Shown here: positions 56,326 through 64,000 of the stretch, one piece after another
Layout of the letters: each line of letters starts with the position of its first letter
Numbering within the stretch: the stretch's first letter is position 1
NCBI GenBank assembly: GCA_948146395.1
Contig: OX411545.1
Coordinates: 17,304,526-17,368,525 of the forward strand
DNA: 64,000 bases
Reading direction: 5' to 3'
DNA from: Fragum whitleyi
Taxonomy: Eukaryota; Mollusca; Bivalvia; Cardiida; Cardiidae
The notes under the pieces: model-generated
What the model was told of the DNA's origin: nothing
What the model saw: only the letters and a program-made list of their open reading frames with translations
The model's database searches: none
Program-made: the position numbers and the translations under genes

Positions 56326-57149
56326 AAATTTATCCTTTATGAGACAACTTTATTACAGATGCCACACAGCAAAACATCCCATAAAATGCTAAAATAAGGG
56401 AGAGGAAAGACAAACTCTTCACCAGGTCATTCCAATTTGTTATAATGATTCTTTTTAAACATTTGCTAATGTGGTTCAGCCTGTATTTCAGACCAATCAC
56501 AACCAAGGTTTCAAACATGTCATCTATACCATGATTGGCTAAAAACATTCTGTATCAGATACTTTGATTGGTTGAAAAAATATTCTTGAGAGATTCAGAT
56601 AATGGGAGCGTTTTCCTTCTAAAATTGTTTGATTTCAAAATTCAAACAGTAATAGATCCGCAACATTTCCCACTCATGAACTTTTACAGTGTTGCTTGAG
56701 GTTTCCTACCGAAGATCATTAGGAAAACTCTGTTAACACTGTTAAAGTTCATTACTTCGGATACCTTGCGGAACTATTACAGGTCCACTACCTTTATATT
56801 ACAGGTGAGCTTCCCTAAGAATAACCTCGCTCATAACTTAGCTCTTACAGAATGTTTCAACCAATTCAGAGGGCTGTTCCAAAAATTCATGGGAACAAAT
56901 TTAATTAATCAAATTTGACATAATGAGTACGAGACCTGGTTAAGAGAGAAGACATTGACAGTTGTACCATCGAAATCACAATCACAGTGAGGCAGCTTAC
57001 CTTGATTAAACCCTAGTAAAATAATGGTTACATATCATACTCAAAAAATACATTTGTTGAATACTGCTAATAGGCAACCCAAAGTTTTGTAACTACAGTT
57101 TGAGTAATTGACAATGTGTTTTTGTAAGGTTGTGCGGTAAAAATTCCAT
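56326..57149. other. Intron with a dispersed repeat fragment
   Basis: About 56700-56810 matches the repeat also at 25425-25500. Nothing else recognised. Confidence 0.4.
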
Positions 57150-57345
57150 TTGATTAATGTTTGGTTTGATTTAAACTATTTCTGGTTTCATTTGATCGAC
57201 CTTTGATTGCATTTGGTTAATCTTTGATTTCGTTTGATTAAACTTTGATTCAAAATGGGTTAGTCTTTGATTCCATTTGATAATTTTAATTGACTTTTGA
57301 TTAATCTTTGATTCCATTAGTTTAATCTTCATTGCATTTGACTAA
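57150..57345. repeat. Degenerate ~27-bp tandem repeat (TTTGATTNNATTTGATTAA)
   Basis: Seven or so loosely repeated 'CTTTGATTCCATTTGATTAA' units. Confidence 0.6.
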
Positions 57346-57794
57346 TCCTTTTTTCTAACTTTTATGACAAAAGTTCTTTTAAAATTGAAATAAAGACATG
57401 AGCAATGCTCAAGTTTGCTTTGTTGCCTATCACTACACTTCATTCATACTGATAGCAGGGGTGTGGAATGCCCTTGCCGGACTTGTTCCACATGGGTTTT
57501 TGTACCTGCGGGCAACAACATTTTGCAAGGCCACTTGTCCGTGGACATGTAAATACATGGGAAAATCTTGGTATGGCGCTGTATAGATCAAAGAGATAAA
57601 TAAGCTTAATGTTTGTATCAAAGATTAGAAAACATTGTTTTTAAAGAAGAAAATGCTGGGTTTCAGCATTTTCTTCTTTAAAACAATGTTTTCTCATATT
57701 CTATCAATTCCCTTTTTTTGCCGACATGTTCATCTTAATTCTGGACAAGTAGAAAATTGCACTTCACTTGTCCAGGGACAGTTGGAGAAAATCA
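57346..57794. other. Intron with one hairpin
   Basis: A perfect inverted repeat at 57625-57695 (AAACATTGTTTTTAAAGAAG and inverse) around TGGGTTTCA. The opposite-strand frames 57398-57621 have no supporting features. Confidence 0.45.
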
Positions 57795-57929
57795 GCCTTG
57801 TATTCAGGATGTAAAAGCGTTTCTCAAGCACTTTGAGATGACACCCCACTTTGCACGTGCACATAGGTGCAAAGCGAGGTATCATTTTGAAAGCACTTCG
57901 CCAACGTTTTCATCCTAAACGCAGGGCTG
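57795..57929. mobile_element. Fold-back element, CCCTGCGTTCAGGATG family (degraded)
   Basis: GCCTTGTATTCAGGATG and, inverted, GCCCTGCGTTTAGGATG. Inner GATGACACCCCACTTTGCAC pairs with GCAAAGCGAGGTATC. Confidence 0.7.
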
Positions 57930-58085
57930 TATTTCCAAACTCCTGCTGCAAACAACAGGGTGATCAGAGAAACACAATATTTTGAAAACAGACGAGCTAA
58001 ACATACACAAGTATACATTTGTCAGCTTTGTGATTTTAAATCGGGGTAGTGCTCTGGTAAGGTAATTGTGCAATAAGAATAAAGC

Positions 58086-58394
58086 TACCGTATTTCCCCT
58101 AATAAAACCACCTTCCCTAAAAGAAGCACCCCTACATTTCTTACTTAGAAAAAAGGACTTCAAATGCCTAAATTTTAAGAAATTTTGGAGGCCTCTTCTT
58201 TAATTTGATGTGACTTTTCTCTAAGCAATCATTACTTGATTGTTTAGAGGAAATTCATCTCAAATTAAAGGGCAAAGGGCATAAAAGACATCAATTCAAT
58301 TTTTTATCAGTAAATGCATACTAAATAAAAGCTTCTCAAACATGTAATGTACATGTTTAGCTTCTGGGAGCAGTAATTAGAGGAAATATGGTAA
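58086..58394. mobile_element. Hairpin MITE, TACCGTATTTCC family, intact
   Basis: The left TACCGTATTTCCCCTAATAA and the right TAATTAGAGGAAATATGGTA (inverted match). Hairpin GACTTTTCTCTAAGCAATCA with near-inverse. About 309 bp. Confidence 0.75.
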
Positions 58395-58613
58395 AACCTT
58401 GTCATGCTGAATAAAAACCTTGGCAAATATGCATTGAAATCAAGATGCTGAAAGTAATGGATGCACTAATATTGTGAGCCAGTAACATTAAGTTTTTTCT
58501 TGAAGAAAAATCAGGTGGTAATGATAAAGATCAGTCTTCACAAAAGTACCGGCTGGTCTTAGTCTATAACTACCTCAAAAACAGGAATAATGTAAGTTCA
58601 GCAGGTCAAGGTT
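58395..58613. mobile_element. TTAA MITE family 1, degraded
   Basis: CCTTGTCATGCTGAA at the left and TTCAGCAGGTCAAGG at the right; the TTAA sites are mutated. Confidence 0.6.
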
Positions 58614-59026
58614 TTATGATACAATATCCTTAAGTGACCCAGATCCTGCCATCTAAGATCATTTTGCATTACAAATCTTTGCTTTAAGTAATAGTCTTAA
58701 AGTGTGGGCATTATATTTGAGTTATATTATTTTATAGTAAATTCCTGATCAACCAGTTGACTTGAGGTTCATTTTTGACAAGATTTATTAATCTAAAGAA
58801 AGTAATCTCAGAGGAAGTAGCCATTTTGAACTGTCCTACCTCCGACCATCATGTGATGTCATTCTTTAATTAGCACTGCAGCAAATTTTAATTGCTATTC
58901 GTGAAAAATATTAGCTGAACAGTCTAAGAAAATCACCTTATTTTTTTTCATGATTATGTATTGTGTGTAAAATAAATGATTTGTTGCTCAGGAAATGTTA
59001 TTATAAGAAATAAAGGTTAATTGATT
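58614..59026. other. Intron, nothing recognised
   Basis: AT-rich, no exon or repeat with clear ends. Confidence 0.4.
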
Positions 59027-59467
59027 GATTGATTTGAGTTTGACGCCACTTTCAACATTTTTTCAGTTATATTGCGGCAGCTGGAGAACCTAACAATGGA
59101 TTCCTGGTACTTCTCTCACCAGAACAATCATCACATCCTTTCCTAGCCTCCAGCTGCAAAGGTCACATAGGTCTTTGATTATAAACCCATTGATGAGAGA
59201 CAAATAGTCAGAAAGAATGAGTGCCGCTGTCGGGGATCAAACCAAATTGATTGATTCAATGGAGTTTTTTCGCCACTTTCAACATTTTGTTAGTTATATC
59301 GCAGCAGCTAGAGTACTTAACAATGGAGTCCTGGTGTTTCTCTCGCCAGTACTGCCATCACATTTTTTCCTAGCCTCCAGCTGCTATCTCACATAGGTCT
59401 ACAATTATCAACCCATTGGTGAGAGACAAAAAGTCGGAAAGAATGAGTGCTGCAATTGGGGATCGAA
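59027..59467 (-). mobile_element. Two tandem 5'-truncated SINE copies
   Basis: Copies at about 59027-59247 and 59248-59467 have the same orientation and the same truncation within the GGGGATC(A/G)AAC B-box region. 'TTGATTGATT' lies before each. Either a dimer or two insertions at the same (ATTG)n site. Confidence 0.7.
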
Positions 59468-59686
59468 CAAAATATAGGTTAAAATACACCATCGGAATAA
59501 AATTCTTTAATAAACAGTCTTAAACCTTGTTTGATGCAGTTTCTGTGCTCTGAGTATATTTGTATTAAGATGGTAAATAAATTCTCATGGTAACCCACAT
59601 GCTCAATTCAAATTTCGCTAATTAAAACCACAAACAAAAACTATGACTTAAATAAAACATGGCCGGAACTAGGACACCTGATGATA

Positions 59687-59769
59687 ATTTGATGGCTCAG
59701 TGCAAAACAGTTGTAACTCCCTATATGTTTATAGGGAGTTACAACTGTATTGCACTGAGCCATCAAATT
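59687..59769. mobile_element. Short fold-back element, GGCTCA family, near-perfect
   Basis: An 83-bp near-perfect palindrome: AATTTGATGGCTCAGTGCAA and its inverse around ATATGTTTAT. It ends 16 bp from the donor of exon 59786-60016. Could form a stable hairpin in pre-mRNA. Confidence 0.85.
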
Positions 59770-59785
59770 GGTTACATGTACTTAC

Positions 59786-60016
59786 TTTCCGTTATTATAA
59801 AGTAATCCCCTTCATCCTCAATTTTATTATAATTTTTAATCGGTATCGATGTTTTTGGGTCGATAGCGCTGAGCGCCAGAATAATATTGCTGGTATTACT
59901 AAGAACGTCCGACTCTGGATAACTCCTAGTTATCACGGGGTTTTGAATTGTCCATCCCGGGTTCTGGAATCTGATGGTCGGGTCCGCTATTCCAACAATT
60001 GATATCACAACCGAAG
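59786..60016 (-). CDS. Cadherin exon: EC repeat core, linker IADPTIRF
   Basis: The acceptor CTTTTTTTCATTTAG and donor GGAAA|GTAAGTAC bound 231 nt (2+228+1). It reads ASVVISIVGIADPTIRFQNP, then GWTIQNPVITRSYPESDVLS and NIILALSAIDPKTSIPIKNY, ending GDYFIITE. L-A-L-SAIDP is the A-x-D motif. Y-FIITES (with the next exon) is the F-x-I-xx strand. The linker to the preceding repeat is IADPTIRF, without DxNDN. N-T-S is a possible N-glycan. Confidence 0.92.
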
Positions 60017-60032
60017 CTAAATGAAAAAAAGA

Positions 60033-60270
60033 AAACAAGAGATGTTTGTAAAACATTTAACATGCCCCCCATAACAGTGGGTCAATAGCATGTTGTTTGT
60101 TAATTATCAAAGGGCAATAACTTAAATAATATGAAAATTAGAGAAACGATTCTTGTGAATTGCAATTCTCCTCAATGAGTTATAGCCACCTGTAAAGTTT
60201 CATGATCCTAGCTTGCTTACTTTTTTTATATGTTTCAGACAAAAAAACGGTCTACGGACCCACCGATGGA
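60033..60270 (+). mobile_element. ACAAGAGATGTTTGTAAAAC-family element, truncated
   Basis: Starts ACAAGAGATGTTTGTAAAAC and has 'GTAAAGTTTCATGATCCTAG'. The 3' hairpin is absent. It sits only ~16 bp upstream of an exon acceptor. Confidence 0.55.
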
Positions 60271-60759
60271 CATCGGGCCAAAAGTTTTTGATGATAAATT
60301 GTCTCAAAACCTATAAATAGCCTAGATTCCTGCACTCTCATGAGGCTATTATATATTAGTCATTCAATATAAGACCTTATTGATTTTTCATTGTCACAGT
60401 AACAATATGGCATGAGACGTGAATCTTTTGAGATTGAAAAAATTGTGATGATAAATTGTCACAAAATCTATAAATAGCCTTGATTTCCTTCACTTTGAGG
60501 CTATTTTATATTTGTCCTTCAATATAAGACTTTTCATTGTCACAGTAAAAATACGACATGAGGCGTGATTTTTTTGTTTATTAAAAAAGTTGTAGTTGTG
60601 ATGATAAACTGTCACAAAATCTATAAATAGCCTCAATTTCCTTGTCTCTCATGAGACTATTTTATATTTGTCATATTGAATATAAGACCTGATTTTTCAT
60701 CATCACAATAAAGATATGATATGAGACATTAATCTGTCACATTGATTGGGGACGATTTC
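60271..60759. repeat. Tandem repeat, three ~150-160 bp units
   Basis: Units with 'TGATGATAAATTGTC(T/A)CAAAA', 'CTATAAATAGCCT' and 'TTCAATATAAGAC' begin near 60290, 60448 and 60601. Confidence 0.65.
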
Positions 60760-60829
60760 GAGGGGTCAGTGCAATACCATTGTAAGTGCATATGATTATA
60801 TAGGCACTTACAATAGTGTTGCATTGACC
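60760..60829. mobile_element. Short fold-back element, GGGGTCA family
   Basis: GAGGGGTCAGTGCAATACCA and its inverse around ATGATTAT. It joins an ACAAGAG-family fragment (60830-61015). Confidence 0.75.
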
Positions 60830-61025
60830 AATCAATTTGCTCTTTTGATAGTGAGCATATGTTCAAAGTTTGAAGTGAATGTTTTCAATGAAACTACAAA
60901 ATGTCATTTTTTTTTTAAAAAAAGACATCGACAACAAAGATGACCATGACAACAATGGTGACACCAATGCAATAGCAATACCTAGGGCTTTCTTTGAAAA
61001 TAGCCGAGCTGATAATCTAACAAAC

Positions 61026-61158
61026 CTGATGCTTGCTGAGTTGTCTGCCCATTCAAATCTGTAGCAGTAACATTAATTGCGATTGTATCATAGTCCTGCC
61101 GTGTAATATTTCCAGCAACTTTAATAATTCCAGTGTTAGGTTCAATCAAAATTAAATT
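61026..61158 (-). CDS. Cadherin exon: EC strands with EPNTG motif
   Basis: The acceptor TTGTTGTTTCAG and donor TCAG|GTTTGTTAG bound 133 nt (phase 0, ending with one base). It reads NLILIEPNTGIIKVAGNITR, then QDYDTIAINVTATDLNGQTT and QQAS. LIEPNTGIIKVA and INVTATDLNGQ are the F-ID-NTG-I and V-x-A-x-D-x-NG motifs. N-I-T and N-V-T are possible N-glycans. The final g plus CT of the next exon gives Ala. Confidence 0.9.
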
Positions 61159-61297
61159 CTGAAACAACAAATTCAGGTTTGAGAATCACATTTATATATT
61201 GTTACATAGCTTGATAATTTGGACAATTTTATTAGTAGATTGCTGGCCCTCGTAAAGTCCCTCTGTCATAGAAGCTCCTCATATACTAAAATTTCTT

Positions 61298-62100
61298 GAA
61301 AGCTTTTCGGTGTTTCTTCGCGGAATAACGGTGGATTATCATTTTGATAAACTGATCACTGCCTAACCAGTGCAAAAGAAATAGAGGATAATCATTTGTT
61401 TAAGTGTAAGATCAATTATATTTCATTGAGTGAACGACAAAAGCTGTATTTTCACGAGTGGCAGAGCCATGAGTGAAAATATAGCTTTTGTCGTTTACGA
61501 AATGAAATATTACTCGATCTTACTCGAAAAACAAACAATTATTCTATTTCTTTAATGCAAACATCAGACAAAATGGGAAATTTCTAGGACATATTTTTGT
61601 AAAGCGCGTCATTTTGCACGTGATTGCTATGCAACTTCATTGTGACGTCACTTATTTTGCCTCGCATAGATGACGTCAAATATGGTGAAATGCACAAAAG
61701 CAGGGTATAAGTTTTTGATAATTTCACTGCTTTTGTGGTGAGATTATCAAGTGATAATCTACCGTTTTTTCTCGATAAACAACCAAAAAGCATTAAAGAA
61801 ATTATCAAAAACTTACCTGCCCTGCCTTCCTCCATTTCACTCTGACGTAATCTAGGCAGAGCAAAATAAGTGTCATCACCATGAACATTGCATGGCAATC
61901 ACATGCAAAATGAGGGCTTTAAGAAAATTTTTTCTAAAATTCTCAAATTTTGTCTCATTCTTGCAGTAAAGAAATAGAATAATTGTTTTTTGAGGTAGAT
62001 TTTTTTTTTCATTTAGTGAAAAACATTTTTTTTTGTTGATCACTCAATGAAATATAAACCAATCTTACACTGAAACAAACAATTATCCTCTATGTATCTT
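61298..62100. mobile_element. Composite of inverted TTTATCGAGAAATAGCGG-family elements
   Basis: The left end CGGTGTTTCTTCGCGGAATA with ACGGTGGATTATCA and its inverse TGATAATCTACCG / CTCGATAAACAACC at 61752-61790 form terminal repeats. A hairpin GACAAAAGCTGTATTTTCAC and inverse lies at 61436-61496. Beyond 61800 a second partial copy follows, ending CAATTATCCTCTATGTAT. Frame 61584-61898 is a shadow. Confidence 0.6.
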
Positions 62101-62154
62101 CTATTTTCAAAATATAATGGTCAGTGGTATGAAACAAGCAGCATATCTAATGAC

Positions 62155-62237
62155 CTTAATATTGTAAGCCATAGCTTCTACAAGCTGTACAGAACCCCCA
62201 AAATCAAAGGCCTGAAAGGCCTGAATTGAAGACAGGA
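62155..62237 (-). CDS. Tentative cadherin exon: start of an EC repeat (2)
   Basis: With acceptor TAATATTCAG before 62237 and the weak donor AAG|GTCATT, 83 nt (2+81) read LSSIQAFQAFDFGGSVQLVE then AMAYNIK. AFDFGGS-x-Q...AYNI resembles the A-x-D-x-GG...Y-x-I segment that precedes F-ID-NTG in EC repeats, and the next exon supplies NLILIEPNTG in the correct phase. Two other AG sites (before 62220 and 62211) would also keep the frame. The donor is poor, so this remains tentative. Confidence 0.45.
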
Positions 62238-62397
62238 CTGAATATTAACAATTGGAATGAAAATTGTGGCGTTTTGAGAAGATCTCTTGAGTGGGAATCA
62301 AAAATTTAAAACAATCATTGATGGTTACATATGGAAACTGCACCTTCCTAACAAATGAATATGCTTTCTTTTGAAGACTCATCACTTCCAGATAAAC

Positions 62398-62482
62398 CTA
62401 TCCCTCTAGCCAATTCAAGCTTAACAAGAGGGTAACTGCCTTCATAATCGCTATTCATCCCCAAGTGAAAGTTTTCAATATC
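62398..62482 (-). CDS. Tentative cadherin exon: start of an EC repeat (1)
   Basis: The acceptor AATATTTTTTATTTAG is good; the donor GATAG|GTTTAT is weak. The 85 nt (phase 0, ending with one base) read DIENFHLGMNSDYEGSYPLV then KLELARGI. The last base plus TC from 62237 gives Val, so phases fit the next tentative exon. The sequence can be laid on the first strand of an EC repeat (V-x-LE-xx-RG), but no diagnostic calcium motif is present. An alternative is a chance open frame after an acceptor-like tract. Confidence 0.42.
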
Positions 62483-64000
62483 CTAAATAAAAAATATTCA
62501 TTTAACCAACAGAAATATGGTGGCAATTCCTGTATTCTAAAAACTCATATATTATGAATTATTGCAACCCTGTTTTATAAAATTGTATAGATTATCCCCA
62601 GCAATCCAATATGATCCAAATCCGATTTTTTCCAGTCAAACTTATTAAGTGGATGTGTAAAATTCTTAAATAAAATGTTAATCCACATGACACACATTGC
62701 TTACCCCTTGATGAAGAGCTGAACATTTCATTGTCATGGTGAATATTGCCCTGAATTGGAAATTTCTTCAAATTTCTTTTACATTTATTATCTGATCCAG
62801 GATTTGACTAATTATCTCCACATAGAAGAAGCAATGAAAGTAATACCAATATTCTTATACTTTTACTAGTCAAAGTCAATACCAAGAAGAAGTATTTTCC
62901 CGTACAATAGCTGTAGCTTTTTTTTATGAATACCGTTTAAGTTTCTTCCAGGAATGAAACATTCTATTTCTATTTTTCCATTGAGATATTTCATTCTCCA
63001 TTCAGGTTATTCTCCTTGCATATGGTCTTACTTAGTAGAAAATTATTTTTACTACAAAATAATATATCAACCTGTTAAGACAACCAACCTTTCAGGCCTG
63101 CTTTTCTAGATCAAGATTCGGATTGAACTATCCGGTGAACTATCAATTTTGACAAAACTGCCGAAATGACAGATCGTTAAATGAAATCATGAGCTATAGA
63201 ATTTATCACCTTGAGTAGAATTCTTTCAAAGTCCACTCCAGAATGTTACAAATAAATCCATTCCAGTTTCCAAAACAGTTTTTGTTATTGTCGAAAACAC
63301 ACAATTTTACGAGAAATAGGGAGTCTAAAATGGGGAACTGAAAATAGCTTGCCAATGCTATGCATAAAAACAGTTGTAGGATGCAATTGAAAAGTTGGAG
63401 CAAATGCAAAAGATTGCAGCCGAAAACGCCCTAAAACAGCACCACTTACGAATGTAAAACACGTTTCTGAAGGCAACTTCTGTATAGATCACGTGTTCAC
63501 TCCACTGAGGTCCCGGCCAGAATTTAGGTCAGCACCAAAATTTTACGGTATATTGTTACAGTACTGATTATTTTTGCCGCGTTTATTTTTATGAATGGGT
63601 CTACTTTTTTGAGCGTAATGACACATGTAGGATTGTTATCAAAATCCGATGGCGACGATCCCTATATTGAAAGACAGGTAAACCTGTCTTCAATAAAAAT
63701 TAACCCAACTAGAATTAAATTATTAACAATGTAAATGTTGCCCACTAACAATTTATTTTTTTACTTATGGGCACAACAATATCTTTCTTGATTAATCTTT
63801 TTAATACAATAACGACAGTTCTACAATATCAAAGGTAAAGTGGTAAATTAATTGTTAAAATATAACACAGTGTGTGTATTTTACATTTATTCGTCATCAA
63901 TACTGTAGCACATGCCCATATGAGCTACGCCTAGAGAAGCTGATTAGTGCAAGGATACATGATGAAGCTACTGCTTAGATCTGACATGGTTGTTTTACGT
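62483..64000. other. Right-hand end: intron or upstream gene part, no confident exon
   Basis: A good donor-like site (ACATTC|GTAAGTGG) on the minus strand near 63447 follows open frames of only 10-25 codons that lack a start codon and a convincing acceptor. It might be the end of a further exon. A small palindrome lies near 63660-63700 (AAGACAGGTAAACCTGTCTT). The minus-strand frames at 63206-63476 have no domain. Confidence 0.35.

Larger units (their letters stand above)
22631..62482 (-). other. Cadherin gene, 3' portion (about seven EC repeats, MAD, TM, juxtamembrane)
   Basis: The exons above splice in one continuous frame: 62482-62398 and 62237-62155 (tentative), 61158-61026, 60016-59786, 51207-51029, 49436-49287, 46743-46615, 42749-42560, 40614-40349, 39391-39191, 32884-32765, 32457-32304, 30959-30651, 29531-29245, 27332-27241, 26616-26524, 25703-25577, 24071-23941, 22662-22631. 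The protein is a single-pass adhesion receptor: calcium-dependent EC repeats outside the cell, a membrane-adjacent domain, one helix, and a basic inner stub. The membrane-adjacent domain points to the CDH23/PCDH15-type group; which member cannot be decided here. The signal peptide and N-terminal repeats lie beyond 64000, and most of the tail is missing or outside. Confidence 0.9.

Noticed and set aside
56140..56397. 85-residue frame with a PPGIEPTTSRLEV segment
   Set aside because: This is the well-known translation of a tRNA-like SINE head, not a protein.
63285..63476. Possible first exon of the cadherin with a signal peptide
   Set aside because: The frame begins at TTG, not ATG, and runs across a good donor site (GTAAGTGG); no promoter or acceptor support.

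Overview
The window looks like AT-rich genomic DNA from an animal, most likely a bivalve mollusc. It has GT-AG introns and a large multi-exon cadherin gene, and its introns are packed with short non-autonomous repeats. These include tRNA-derived SINEs, TTAA-flanked MITEs, and elements built of ~150-190 bp tandem repeats next to (ACGG)n-type microsatellites, an architecture known from bivalve 'pearl'/HINE elements. There are no prokaryotic features and no complete transposase or reverse transcriptase. The bivalve assignment is an inference from repeat style, not a database match.

The only gene I can support lies on the minus strand and covers about 22.6-62.5 kb. Seventeen well-supported exons, plus two tentative 5' ones, have splice signals on both sides, and their codon phases agree at every junction. 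Together they give about 997 codons (941 without the tentative exons). The order is: about seven extracellular cadherin (EC) repeats; a membrane-adjacent domain; one transmembrane helix (exon 23941-24071); and a basic juxtamembrane microexon (22631-22662). The EC linkers include VNDVNDNFP, LDRNDNAPTF, LDIDDNVPTF and LDANDNGPIF. A C-terminal membrane-adjacent domain before one TM helix is the layout of the CDH23/PCDH15-type group. The 5' end of the gene lies to the right of the window, and the rest of the cytoplasmic tail was not found in the left 22 kb.

Layout. 0-0.3 kb: decayed coiled-coil, possibly retroelement, fragment. 1.3-3.9 kb: a Helitron-like tandem-repeat element with a second one inserted cleanly inside it. 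4.4-8.6 kb: a terminal-inverted-repeat element with a CG-word-rich element inside. 8.9-16.4 kb: a run of Helitron-like elements and a SINE. 16.8-19.6 kb: a 2.7 kb TTAA-flanked element enclosing a second TTAA element and a fold-back. 20-62.5 kb: the cadherin gene and intronic repeats, including a 32-bp minisatellite (24.5-25.2 kb) and an array of 168-bp repeats (35.3-37.4 kb). 62.5-64 kb: no confident feature.

The most notable observations are two small tandem duplications that each copy part of a cadherin exon with a splice site. One creates an in-frame alternative donor (+96 nt, +32 residues). The other creates an upstream acceptor that would give a membrane-anchored form without a cytoplasmic tail. 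There are also twin RQKR furin-type motifs in the ectodomain, and several repeat families with shared termini (5' ACAAG, 3' hairpin then CTAA). I saw no evidence of a wholly new biological system.
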